NCBI RefSeq assembly: GCF_032062135.1
Contig: NC_092859.1
Span: 65,462,466-65,526,465 of the forward strand
Direction of reading: 5' to 3'
DNA: 64,000 nucleotides
Source: Pyxicephalus adspersus
Lineage: Eukaryota > Chordata > Amphibia > Anura > Pyxicephalidae
The position numbers were made by a program, and so were the translations under genes. Within the stretch, counting starts at the first letter, position 1, and each line of letters begins with the position of its first letter. Positions 1 through 11,175 of the stretch are shown piece after piece. The notes below the pieces were generated by a model. That model was not told the origin of the DNA and did no database searches. It was given only the letters and a program-made list of their open reading frames with translations.

Positions 1-1889
1 ATGTTTTCCAGGATCTTTTGTATGTCTGTGTGGTTGTGTACCTGGATGACATTTTGGTTTATTCCAAGGATCTGCCACAACCATGTCAAGACAGTCCTGT
101 GGCAACTTTGGAACAATGGAGTTTATGCAAAGCCAGAGAAATGTATATTTGAACTTTCTGAAGTCCCATTTTTCGATTACATAGTTTCATCTGAGGGTCT
201 GAGGATAGACCCTGTTAAACTTTCTACAGTATTTGACTGGCCAACCATTCAGACTTAAACCTATCCAGAGATTCCTGGGCTTTGTCAATTATTACTGACA
301 ATTCATCAAGGATTTCTCCTTGCTAATTGCTCCATTTACATTCATGACCAAGAAAGGTTGTAATTGTAAAGTCTGGTCATCGAAGGCACTCCAGGCCTTT
401 CAGTCACTGAAGGAAGCTTTTGCTTTGGCCCCTGCTCTGATTCTCCCTGACACCTCTCTGCTATTCCTTCTGGAGGTGGATGCTTCTTTCGTAGGGGTTG
501 TTGCAGTCCTGTCACAAAAGAGTGCCTCTGGCAAGTTTATATCCTGCAGTTTCTTTTCCAAAAAATCCATTGCAGACCGTTAGTTGCTCGCTGTTAAACT
601 TGCCTTATAGGAATAGTGCCACCTAGTAGAGCAGAATGCACAGCACCTGAATCCTCGCCAAGCCCGATGGGTGCTCTTTTTCTCCAGGTTTGTCTTTATA
701 CTCACCTTTCATCCGGGCTCAAAGAATGGTAAAGCTGATGCCCTGTCCTGTTCTTTTGAAAAGGAGGATCCTGAATCAGAACCTTCATTTGTCATTGAAC
801 CTTCTCGGATTGTTCCCATAGCCCCTGTCTAGCTTAATCAAATCCCTCCAGGAAAGTCCTTTGTTCCAAAGGGCCAGCTTTGTCTCTTTGGTCCTTCAAG
901 GGGGTATGCTTCCAAGTTTGCTGGACATCATGAGCAACAGAAAACATTTGAACTGATCAATCGCAAATTTAGGTGGCCTAATTTTAAACAAGATGTGGCT
1001 GTTGATTTTGTGCCTGCATGCACTAAATGTGCCCGCCACAAGGTACTTTGAAGGCCCCCCTCTGGTGCCTCACTGCCGGTTCCTGTTTCAAAACAACCTT
1101 GGAGCCACATCTCCATTGACTTTATTACTGATCCCCCCCCTATTGATTTTTCCACAATTTCGGTCGTGGTTGACCGCTTTTCAAATTTGGCCCATTTTAT
1201 CCTTCTATCTAGTCTTCCCTCTGCCCCCAACTTGGCGAAAATTTTGTTCAAGAAAATCTTTTGTCTACACGGTTTACCGTCTAACAATGTTTCTGATTGC
1301 GGAGTCCAATTTACATCTTGTTTCTGGAGAGCCCTCTGCCGTCTACTGGAAATCACATTTCTTCTGCTTATCACCCTCAGTCCAATAGCCAAACAGAGAG
1401 GGTTAATCAGTCCCTGGAGCAATATCTCCATCTGTATGTGAGCTCCCAGCGAGACAACTGGGCAGACCTTTTGTCTTGGGCAGAGTTGGCCCACAACAAA
1501 CGTTCAAATGAATCCACAGGCAAGAGTCCCTTTGTTATCGTCTCTGGTCGTTACCCCAAACTCCCTTTTCCTGTTCCTTCCTCATTTGACGTTCCTTCTG
1601 CAGCTGCTGCCGCTGACCACATCCAGCAGGTTTGGAGAAAGGTCCAAGAAACTTTGAAATGCTCTGCAGCATGTTACAAGAGATAGGCTGCCAAAAAGAG
1701 AACTCCTGCACCCCAGTTTTCCTCAGGTAAAGTATGGCTTTCCACAAAGCACATTCAGCTGCAGATGCCTTCTCCTAAGCTTGCTCTACGATACATAGGT
1801 CCTTATTCTGTTTTGGTTCAAATTAACCAAGTCACCTATAAGTTGAAACTATCTCCATCTCTGAAAATTGATAATTCTTTTCATGTTTC
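1..1889 (+). pseudogene. Ty3/gypsy pol remnant (Gypsy C), RT to integrase
   Basis: This is the 3' half of a chromodomain-type Ty3/gypsy pol, entering from upstream of the window. Residues from about 1-300 give the end of the reverse transcriptase, with the fragment AKPEKCIFELSEVPF, typical of the thumb. About 320-760 resembles the RNase H domain (LEVDASFVGVVAVLSQK). About 880-1030 holds a degraded H2C2 zinc-binding region ending CTKCARHK. About 1080-1500 is the integrase core, with SIDFITD, VSDCGVQFTS and YHPQSNSQTERVNQ carrying the D, D and E positions. About 1690-1889 is the segment before the chromodomain. The frame changes several times and there are stops (for example after 257, 583 and 1686), so it is dead. 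It stops at a TTAA where a piggyBac element is inserted and resumes at 5051. The family call is from motifs only; the exact clade is not resolved. Confidence 0.9.
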
Positions 1890-2487
1890 TTAACCCACCT
1901 GGCAGTCTAATTATGTCAGTATTTTTATGTATGATAAAGTTTGAAACAAAAATCATAAATTATATTATTATAAATAAATATAAAAAAAAAAATAATGAAA
2001 TAATATAATAACGATACATTTAATGTAAAAAGAAATCAAATCAAAAATGCTGAAATTTGTCCAAACAATGGTCAATATTATTGATATATTTGAATTAAAT
2101 GTCTAGTAGACATCCCGGGCATGGTAAATTTTAAAACATGAGTGAAGAAAATAGTATCTTCCCTCATAAGAAAGGTTGTAGTGAATTAAGCATGTGTGCA
2201 GGAAAAGTCTTCCATCAATAAATATAAGGTATTTATTCAAAGGCACACAAAAATACAATATGATAAGCAAGTTTACAAAGTAAATAAAAAGAAAGCATAT
2301 GGGGATATGACCTGCTTGATGTTACGGATCAGTTTGTGAGAGAATATGATGGTCCAATCTCTACCCTCTAGCCTGAAGAGTAACTTTTTTTTATACAAAA
2401 GCTTCCCATTAACATATATTGGATATAGATTGCATCATGCTCTTTTACTACCATGTTATTGAAAAGATAAAGAGTGAATAGACTTTA

Positions 2488-2922
2488 AGCTGCGTACACA
2501 CTTCCAATTTTTATCATTGGTAAACGAACGACGAACGATCCTGCACGATATCTGCGAACGATCGTATGGCACCGATCCTGTACATACAGATAACGACACG
2601 ATTGTTCAAAGATATTGTACACACGATAGATGCGATCGTTTGAATGATACAGGAAGTGACGTGCACCACAGGAAGTGAGCGAACATTCGTTCACCGCGCA
2701 TGCTCAGACCATGGACGATCACTGAACGACCGTACACACGATAGATGGTCAACGATCGTCGTCCAATCTGATCTGCTGGTCCGGTCGTTCATTTCCAACG
2801 ACTATCCTCGTTCGTCGGCGTCGTTGGTTACTTTTTTTACGAACGATTTTTGGCCAATCGGTCGTTCGTTGTTCGTTCGTCGTTCATTTCCAACGATAAA
2901 AATTGGAAGTGTGTACGCAGCT
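2488..2922 (+). mobile_element. TTA-flanked MITE, Harbinger-like (copy 1)
   Basis: A 435 bp element with a perfect inverted terminus AGCTGCGTACACACTTCCAA at both ends, flanked by TTA on each side (2485-2487 and 2923-2925). A 3-bp TTA duplication is typical of PIF/Harbinger elements; the assignment is inferred from that alone. The body is rich in short ACGATCGT and CGAACGAC motifs and has no transposase. A near-full copy lies inverted at 24143-24566, and a 5' end of a related subfamily at 50674. It is nested inside the piggyBac element. Confidence 0.85.
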
Positions 2923-3053
2923 TTACACAGCTGTTTCACTTTGACCCCAATGACCTCTGTTCCACTTAAGAAACTAAAGTCTTAAGTTCTCATGCCCCAT
3001 ACAACTATCCAATTACCATTCCATGACCTTTCACACACACACTCTAACTATAT

Positions 3054-4594
3054 TTAATATATGATAATTTCTAACAATAGCACTGCAAGCCCAACGTCAC
3101 AATCAGGACAGTAGAACCTGGTTTCCTTTTGAATCTTCCTTCCACTGTCATCTTTCTTTGAGCAACAAACCACGCACATCCTTGTAGGTGCTGCCTTTTT
3201 CTCGGTTGGTGGGATGTACCCTGTGAAGTGACGACCAGTCAGGTGTTACAAGTTGACAACTGCAACAGCACCACGTCCAGGTCTATTCACTGCCATTGAT
3301 GGCGTTTGGTGGTTCATGACTCACAGGCCTGTCACTCTTTTGCTTGTAGAGAATGTAGGCATTCCACAAACATTGCTAAAAAAGGTGGCTGAAAATCTTT
3401 TTGTAGTTCTTCTTTTGCTGTTTCCTCATTGCTGGGTAAAATGTCATTGCTTGATCGGCTCTGCCGACACCTCCCATGGTGTTATTGTAGTCAATCACTA
3501 CTTGTGGCTTCATGATTTCTTTCCCATCTTTTGTGTGTACCATACAGTGGAAGCATTATGGACTGTACTCATCAAGCACACATCTTTCTTGTAACGCCAT
3601 CGCAGGGCCATCATTTTGTCTTTCTGCCAGGCAATTATTTCTCCTGTCTGGAGCTTGTTTTTTGCAAACATTGATGGCAGGTTGTGCCGGTTAGCCCTAA
3701 CGGTTCCATATGCATCTGTTTTGTGTTGCAGAAGAAATTCATAAAGTTTAGAAGTACAAAAGTTGTCGGTTATGACACAATAGTCCTGATTTAGCAATGG
3801 TTCAATAAGTGAGAGAACAGAAGATGTTGCCATTTCATAGTTGCTGTATTTTGGTTTGAATTTTGTCCCTTTTCCAGTGTATAGGACTGAATTCCAAATG
3901 TGTCCAGTTGACGATTCGCACAGCATGTAGGATTTCATGCCAAACCGTGCTTTCTATGATGCAATGTATTGCACCCATCTGAGCCTCCCCTTGTAGGCCA
4001 TTAGACTTTCATCTATGCTGATGTCTAATTCTGGCACATAGGTTTGTTGAAAATTTTTAAGAATCATTTAGGATTTCATGATCAGGGTAAATCTGTACAT
4101 GACTGTAGCAAAGAATGGAGTGGCAATTATTTTTTTTATAGGCCAATACCACTTCTGCAGGGGTTTGCCCACCACTCCCTAAAGTATCACTAAGCCCAGA
4201 AATTGCCAAATGTCATCTTTGGTCACTGGTTCCCACTTTCTGCCCCTTGCAAATCAGAGGTGTGGAGCAGCTTGTTGTTGTGTAGCGTACCTGTTTGTCT
4301 CAGCAACGTCTTTTTCAATAACCTCATTGGTCAAAAACAATTACACACCAGGTGCTCCAGTAAATGGGAATCTTGGGGCTCTCCCTGAGCTGCACCAATG
4401 TCAATAGAGCACCAAGTGCGCACATACCTGACCTCAAAATCAGATTCGTCACTGTGTTCACTGTCACTGTCTGATGACAAGTTTCCTGGTAAATCACTAT
4501 TGCTCTCTTTCACAAGTGACTCCAAATCATTATCGCTGCTTTCTAGTTGTTCAAAAACAGCTTTTGCGCTGGCCAGATGCCTTTTGGATGCCAT
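3054..4594 (-). pseudogene. piggyBac transposase, degenerate
   Basis: Cut-and-paste transposase pseudogene read leftward from an ATG at 4594. The acidic serine-rich N-terminus (SSDSDSEHSDESDFEVRYV) is usual for the family. The RNase H-like core follows, with the first aspartate in LDISIDESLMAYKGRLRW near 3990-4040. The second is in CVITDNFCTS near 3770. A basic stretch (KDKMMALRWRYKKDVCLMST) precedes NNTMGGVGRADQ near 3475-3510. In piggyBac transposases the last motif normally carries aspartates in GVDxxDQ; here the first of these has become glycine, so one catalytic carboxylate seems lost. The C-terminal cysteine-rich domain (MCVVCCSKK, then FYCPDCDVG) sits at about 3080-3215. Stops and frameshifts occur near 4275, 4170, 4070 and 3330. 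It is clearly inactive. Confidence 0.9.
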
Positions 4595-5050
4595 GGATGT
4601 GGTTGAGTCTCCGGTAAGGAGTCAGGAACGTACAAGGTCAGAGACAAGTGTTCAAATAAGGAAATGAGGAAAAGGTCAGGAAAAGTTCAAGCAAAGGTCA
4701 GACCAAAGTCAGGGCTGATAGTGGGCAAACTGTAAATTAGGGCACTGGACAAAGCTGTTGGGTGCACTAATAGATGTACTTTTGTATTTATTATTTATTA
4801 TATTTTACTGTGATCCATTATTTAAAAGTAGATTACAATGTCATCTGCTTTTAAATTTCCCTCTAGGCCACGCCTCCCCAGCGTACCAACGCTTCACGCA
4901 TCACATCAAGGATGCGATGTAGAAGCCGGCAATGGCTGAGGACGCCGCTGGAATGAAGGAAGCAGGTAGGATTGTTTTTTTCCTACTCATTACTTCTTTT
5001 GGTACATAAAATTCACCCGGATACACTCAGGAATACCATCTGGGGGTTAA

Positions 5051-5190
5051 ACCAGTAATCATCATTAGCTACCCTAAAAATTCTATACCTCCTGGCCCTA
5101 TTCCTGCTGCCTCAGAAGAAATTTAGCATTGAGTATGAGGGGAGCATGGAGATCCTTTAAAGGGACCTAGGAAGGTTCCTCGGGACTGTA
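5051..5190 (+). pseudogene. Gypsy C continuation, pre-chromodomain segment
   Basis: After the right-hand TTAA of the piggyBac element the translation reads PKNSIPPGPIPAASEE followed by FSIEYEGSMEIL. This matches the linker leading into a gypsy chromodomain and continues the sequence broken at 1889. The chromodomain itself is not recognisable beyond about 5170. No 3' LTR was identified for this element. Confidence 0.75.
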
Positions 5191-5268
5191 GCCCTTCCAG
5201 TGTAATAAATATTGCAAAGAACCCTGTGGAAGTCTAGAAAACATTATAACCATAACCTGCCCACTATT

Positions 5269-5625
5269 TTAAGTGGTAGTAAATCCAAAACTAAGCCAAA
5301 AAAAATCACACTTAACTTCAATCCTGCAGATCAGTCTATCCATCGGGAGGTTTCTTCCATCGGGTCCCGCTTCATCCCGGTATCTGTCTTCAGCTAGGCG
5401 CAGAGAGAGAGCGCCAGGGGCTGACATCTTCTCCTCTCTTCTTACTATGTCACCCAATCTTGCACTGCGCAGGTGTGGGTGACGTAGATTGGGAAAAAAC
5501 TTGCCCATCTCACTGCACACGACATAGGTATCCAGGGAGATTCTGCACTCGTTCATTCTTGATCACCTAGGCGATCGAGAATTAAAGGGGCAGTGCTGCA
5601 CTCTTTAAAAAAAAAAAAAAAAAAA
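5269..5625. other. Unclassified repeat-like segment ending in poly(A)
   Basis: This GC-richer segment stands out from its AT-rich surroundings and ends in a run of about 20 A residues at 5606-5625 after AGGGGCAGTGCTGCACTC. The shape is that of a retroposed or MITE-like interspersed repeat. No tRNA-like A and B boxes, coding domain or clear target duplication were found, so the class is left open. Confidence 0.35.
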
Positions 5626-5639
5626 GGTGTTGCACTTTT

Positions 5640-7440
5640 TATGTGAAGTAAAAATTCAAAATAAAAATTTATTGAAAATTAGAATTATAAATTTTTTCAA
5701 AGATCTAATTTCAAAATTTGATTTGCCACAGTTGGATAAATCACTCATAATCAGCAAATTTAAGCAAGCGAGTTCAGCAAATCTAAATTGGATGGATGAA
5801 TTCTATTACAATCTATAGGGGGTAAATCTTGGCGGTCAATTCCAGTAATTTATTTTGGAATTAATTGGAAATTTGTATTTTTTTTTTTTTTTAGGAGTTA
5901 ACTTACTAGCAGCAGCAGGTTAACTTACCAGCAGACATCATATCAATCGTATACATCAACAAAAGATTTTTAAAGTGATTTAAGGGAGACATATTTGTTT
6001 TCATAAAGTGGGTTTAGGTCTGCTTTGATTGGAGGATAGAAATTGGTCAGTGAGATGGGCTGTGATCGGGACATTTCCATCAGCTGGAACAAAACAAAAT
6101 GGTAACAGGACATTTTGGCTTCGGTAAGAATAGGGCTAACTGGGTTATGCCTACCTTTTATTTACTCTAGGCATAAGGGTGGGTGGAATAGTTATTGCAC
6201 TATATTTTTCATTTTTCAATGGCATAGCAATACAGAAGTAATGAAAAAGGGGTAGTATTTCAACCAACACTGCTTCTCCCCAGTTCTTTCTCTCTGCCAC
6301 AGGCAGTAGACTTTTATACTTCGCAACCAAAAATCCTTCACAGAGATATGCTAGATTATTGAGGAAAACATGAGTTTCCTCTCTATGTTCTTCTTCTCTG
6401 TAATGTCATCCCTTTGCCAGTGTTTTCACAGCCCTTGGACATCTAACATGCCCACAGAAATAACATATTCCAGATACCAGCTTTGGAGATCCCATAATTC
6501 GGATAAAAAAAAAACACCGAGTTTGAACAAGTTCTACCTCTCTGTGTAGACCATCTGTAATTCAGATGAATTTGAAAGATTTGGTTAGATTAGCATTATG
6601 CAGAATGGTCCTAATACCCATGGGGATGTGTAATACTAGATAATCATTGGTTTTCTGTTACATTTGGTGTTCTGATTGTGTTTTCCAAGAAAGACTGCAA
6701 TAATTAAAGTATCTGTAGAGATGCTATATTGGAAGTACAGTGTATACCATGGGTTAAGTCTGCTTAATATAAATGCATTTTTATTCTATTGTGTTAAATC
6801 AGTGTGTCGTTTGAGGCTGATGTTAATGCATGGCCTCTGGAATTATAGATTGAAGTAAGCTTTATTAACATACATTTGTTCCCTTGAAATTTTGCAATGC
6901 AATGTAAACTACATAATTACTGGATGTGAGTGGAATACATGTTGAGATAACAGCCTGGACACTATCTTCCCTTACACCACTAATGGTAATTGGTATGCTG
7001 TCCCTTGAATACTACAAGCTGCATATAATAGTTAAACTAACCATTCTACCCACACCTGTTGGGACCTTTATTGCTTTATTCCACTTGATGCACCCACACC
7101 TGTAATTAACTTTTTTCCACCTGCAGTTCCATTGTACTTCTCACTGCTGCTTTTTCCTATATCTCAATATCTTCCTTGCACAGGGCTGCTGAGATAGATA
7201 ATACCGATTTTTAGAGATTTTTTCAATTTGTACTGAATATGATAGAGTAAAAAAGGTATGCGGGACAGTTGTTTGTGAAACCGTGAGCTAAATAATCAGG
7301 TTAAAATGATACATATCTATTAAGTTCAATAAAATAGGCCAAACCAACAGTTGATTGAAAGGCAAAATAACCTTATAGCAAACGAAAAAATTCAATGAAC
7401 TCCACAGGTTATTAGATAACTGATTCTGTAAAACTTTATT
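5640..7440. other. AT-rich intergenic stretch, nothing recognised
   Basis: I see no coding region longer than about 60 codons with any family resemblance, and no clear terminal repeat. Short homopolymer A and T runs are frequent. It may hold old, eroded repeats that cannot be recognised by eye. Confidence 0.6.
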
Positions 7441-7443
7441 ACA

Positions 7444-8180
7444 ATAGGGGCAGGGCCACCATGAGAAAATCTGGGTCCCGATACAAAGAAGGTGTGTGGG
7501 CCCTTATACAAAATTCTACACTCATATATGTGTATATATTATTATTTATTTCTAACATTCCTGGATTACATTGATACATTTAGATGTATGTATAGGTATA
7601 AGTGTAATATTAAAGTAATAATATATTTATAATAGAAAAAGAGGTTTATAATAACATTTATTTGTCTGCCAAACAAAGGTGCTTTCCTGGCCTGTTTTCT
7701 GGTGAAATTACATACTGAATTACATAATCAAAATTATTCTGTTTTGCTAGATCAGACAAAATACTGAATACCTCGTCTGCTTTCCTGAATTTGCGGTGTC
7801 TCAGAACGGTGTCGACTATGTGATGTATTTGCTGGCTGATGAATTTTTTCTCACTGCGCCCAGAACCCCCTCCTCCTCATCACTTCCCACTGAGCGGGAA
7901 ATACCCTTGTAGACCACATGACTTTTCTCCCAGGGCGGCCTTCATGAATGTCTTTTACGTAAACTGTTGACCGCTGTCAAGTACCCTGTGACCCACTTGC
8001 CTTTTTAATTTTGAAACTAAACAGACTTGCAAAATTAAAAAAAAATACAATAAAAAGTAAATGAATGAATAAATGTTCAAATTATAATAAAGTTTATTGG
8101 ATGCGTTGGGCTTCATGAGCCCCCTTGAGCTTCTTAGGCCTTGAAGCGATGTACCGGCTGCACCCCCTCTCCTTAGGCCT
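7444..8180. repeat. Degenerate interspersed repeat, possibly hAT-derived
   Basis: The left side (GGGGCAGGGCCACCATGAG, then GGGTCCCGATACAAAG) and the right side (GCCCCCTTGAGCTTCTTAGG, then GAAGCGATGTACCGGCTGC) have the flavour of a known vertebrate interspersed repeat type with GGGCC-rich ends. They flank AT-rich sequence. No transposase and no exact target duplication were found. The borders are estimates. Confidence 0.3.
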
Positions 8181-8334
8181 AAAAAAGGAAAATTTTAGAA
8201 AAATCCAGTCAGAGAAGATCCTGACCTGGATTTTTCAAGTTCAGTTCAAAACCTGGAATTTGTCACACACATGGGAAGATCAGCCAAACAAATGCAGATA
8301 CATTGGCACACTTCTCCTGTTCTCTACAGAGGGT

Positions 8335-8855
8335 TGGTGTCACTGTAGCTGGCAGGCTGCCGAGTGGGTGGAGAGGGAAACTGCCAGAAGTCGCCTCCAT
8401 ATAGGGTTTATGCCTCCATCCAGAAGTTTACCTCTGCCATGAGGGAGTCACTGACGTGGAGGAAAGTCAGGACGTGTGGGCGTCACCGGGGATGGGGGGT
8501 GTTCCCAAAGGGATCCTCCCATCCAGAAGACGTCAACAGAGGGGAGTTGCCCCCTAATTCAGGCTGGCTCAGTGCCCTGCTGGAGCGCATCAGATGATGC
8601 GCATCCAGGGCAAAGCGAGCTCATCCAACAGACCTGGCTCATGCGCGGGCTCAAAGCAGGTGGAATCGGGGAACCTCAGGGAAGTTATCATATACATAAT
8701 CAAATATTGAAAAATTACATACCATGCAGTATAGTTCTAGAAATAGCATATATACCAATCCTAGACAGTAAGTATCCAAAATGTACAGAATCAAGTATGT
8801 AAAATTTAAAGCTAAACATTTTGTTTAGTCCTGGGAAGTGGTTTGCTCTTAAGGT
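8335..8855 (-). repeat. Penelope 3' region, left arm of an inverted repeat
   Basis: This is the 3' non-coding region of the minus-strand Penelope-like element that follows. The segment 8345-8686 is the reverse complement of about 17088-17405, and 8686-8855 of about 16641-16832. The two arms are recognisable throughout, for example CGCCTCCATATAGGG and CTTGATTCTGTACATTTTGG. The right arm has about 250 bp extra in the middle. Spurious open frames of 77-145 codons in both arms come from this shared sequence and are not taken as genes. Confidence 0.8.
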
Positions 8856-11175
8856 AAAAATCCATTTTGTTTCACACTGGAGAAAGATACTATCAAAATT
8901 GCCTCCTCTAGCATTGGGAGTAATTTTCTCCAAAGCTGCAAACTAATAGGGGTGACCATTTTCCCATTCCTAATAGAATATATGTGTTCGTAAATGCGTT
9001 TTTTGAAAGGTCTTTTTGTCTTGCCCACATAAAAACGGCCACAAGAACATAGGATGAGATATATGATCCCTGATGACGAGCAGTCAACATGGTATTTGAG
9101 TTTGTGTGTGAAACCATTGGGGAGTTCTAATGTAGAATTTTTGTGAATTTAACTACATTGCCCACAATGGCCTTATGGATGTGTCCAATGGGGTTTAGGA
9201 TCTGATTCAATGTCTTTGTGTGGGGCGTAATTGCTATAAAGAAGGGAATCTCTTAGGGAGCCTGTCTTTCTATAAGTAATCATTGGTTTGGTGCCCAAAT
9301 AAGTTCAAATATTGGGATCTGATGTGAGGATATTCCAGTGTTTAGAAATGATTCTCTGAACACTTTGATGATGTTGGTTGAACCTTGTAACAATGGGAAT
9401 TCTAGGAGTGGAGGGGGAGGAAGGCCCTTGTTTTTGCTGAATGAGATTGTTACAGTCGAGTGTACGTACTTTATTGAAGGTCCTTTTGAGAAGTTTCTTA
9501 CTATACCCCCTTGATAGTAATCTTTCAGTCAGTGCTTTCGCTTCTAACCTAAAATCATGGTCAGATGTACAGTTACGTCTGATTCTGAGCATTTGGCTAT
9601 ATGGAATGCTTTTGATTAGAGGTTTAGGGTGTGCGCTGTTGCTATGCAGTATCGTATTCCTTGCCATCTCCTTTCTCTATAGGTAGGTATGGATATAGAA
9701 GTCTTCGGATATGTAGATGTTAATATCTAAGAAGGGTATGTTGAAGGGGTCTGCCCAAAAGGTAAATTTAAGAATATACTGATTGGTTTGTATGCTTTCA
9801 TAGAGGTGTTCAACCAGGTGATGAGGACCCGTCCAAATGATGAGAATGTCATCAATATAGGGGATGAAGGGGCAGACTTTAACGTCTGAGAAGAGGTTTT
9901 TCTCCCAATCACCTAAATACAGATTAGCATATGATGGGGCACACTTCGTCCCCATCGCAACTCTTTGAGTTTGTCGGTATGTCACATTATTGAAAGTAAA
10001 GATTTTTATGGAGCTTCTGGAGACAGTGGAAGGTTAGTGTAACTGGAATAGCCGACAATGTTACCACCTTTGTCGGCTGGTTTGATGGTGATATGGTGGT
10101 TGATTTGTAGATTTTTGAGTGCCTTTTCCTGTGCATATTAAAATTGATGATAGGGATTGTATCTTGGAATTTGAAATCCAAGATATCTTTAATAAGTACA
10201 TTAACAAACGTTTGTATGTGAGCATTGTAAGAAATGGGAGAAAAGTATGTGGATTTCTTGTGTTTCACGGGTATTGATGGTAATGTGGAGGGTGAGTCAT
10301 ATGGAGGAGGGGTGTCTGAAGGACTAACATGGTTTTCATCATAGAGTTCCTGTAATATTTTTAGCATTCTGAAATCTTCGATTTTAAAGTCTTTGAATTC
10401 AGAAATGTCTCTGGGAAAATTAGGTACTAATTTTTTTTTCTCATACATAAGTTTTAGAGTAAGGTTACGAGCAAACAAGTGTATGTCTTTGATTAATTCA
10501 AATTTGTTTAACTGTCCTGTTGGGCAAAAAGACAAACCCATTTTCAAAATTTCTTCCTACACTGGTTGGAGGGTGTATGATGACAAATTTATGATGCTAA
10601 GATCTAGTTTTTTGGTGGGAGCTTGATGAAGTTATCTGGAATGGAGGCTTGTGCTTGTTTGGGGGAAGCAATGCGTGGTTTCAGGGATCCTTAAAAAAGA
10701 ATCTTGAGTTCTGATTTTGGGTATGGCACCTGATGGAGCTGTGGTTAGAGGTGAAGGTAGAGGGACAAACTCAGGTGATAGACTGGGTGACAGTGAGGAT
10801 GACGGAGATGTGTGGGGTAGGGGAGGTATAGTGTCAGAAATGGCCCTATGTTCCGTATGAGGGAAGGAGTCAGGATCTTTTTCAACAGGATGATCCCCAA
10901 TAGAGAGAGTCTCCAAAGAGAGTTTGGTGGTTTCCTAAGTGTCAAGACATGTTGGTCTCCAGGTAATGGGGAATAATGGTTCAATAATAGAGGGTTTTCT
11001 ATTGTGCTCCTGTTTAGTGTGATCGCTGAGGTCGCTTTTGCCTTTGGAGGAATTGGTGGAATATGTTGTGGTAGTGTGTGTAGGAAGGGGAGCTGTGGTA
11101 GTAAGCAGTTCTGGAAATTGTGAAGGATTAGGTTTTATTCCAATGAAGTTTAGGTTGATTTTGTCCCACTTGTAA
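8683..11175 (-). pseudogene. Penelope-like retroelement, RT plus GIY-YIG
   Basis: Read leftward from about 11175. A proline-serine rich N-terminal region (about 11170-10630) is followed by a segment with GLSFCPTGQLNKFELIKD (about 10530). Near 10080-10130 an alternate frame gives the Penelope hallmark IKPADKGGNIV. The RT palm follows with VAMGTKCAPSYANLYLG and the catalytic YIDDILIIW (about 9800-9960). The stretch normally between IKPADKGG and the MGT motif is missing, so the RT has an internal deletion. A linker (HPKPLIKSIPYSQMLRIRR) leads to a GIY-YIG endonuclease read as GIIYLILCSCGRFYVGKTK near 9000-9060. RT joined to a C-terminal GIY-YIG nuclease defines Penelope-like elements. Frameshifts and the deletion show it is dead. 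The 5' end abuts the rRNA-bearing tandem array directly. Confidence 0.92.

Larger units (their letters stand above)
1894..5046 (-). mobile_element. piggyBac transposon inserted in Gypsy C
   Basis: A 3.15 kb element lies between TTAA at 1890-1893 and TTAA at 5047-5050, the diagnostic piggyBac target duplication. The left end reads CCCACCTGGCAGTC and the right end, reverse-complemented, reads CCCCCAGATGGTATTCC. The terminal repeats are therefore imperfect but share the CCC start. Inside is a minus-strand piggyBac transposase (3054-4594). Removing the element brings the gypsy coding sequence at 1889 next to its continuation at 5051, in the stretch just before the chromodomain. A TTA-flanked MITE (2488-2922) later inserted into the 3' non-coding part. 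Its terminal sequences resemble the 262 bp MITE at 50310-50571. Confidence 0.88.

Noticed and set aside
2485..2925. The TTA MITE as a piggyBac-type element because TTTAA occurs at its left edge
   Set aside because: The right edge is CTTTA, not TTAA, in both full copies. TTA on both sides fits all copies.
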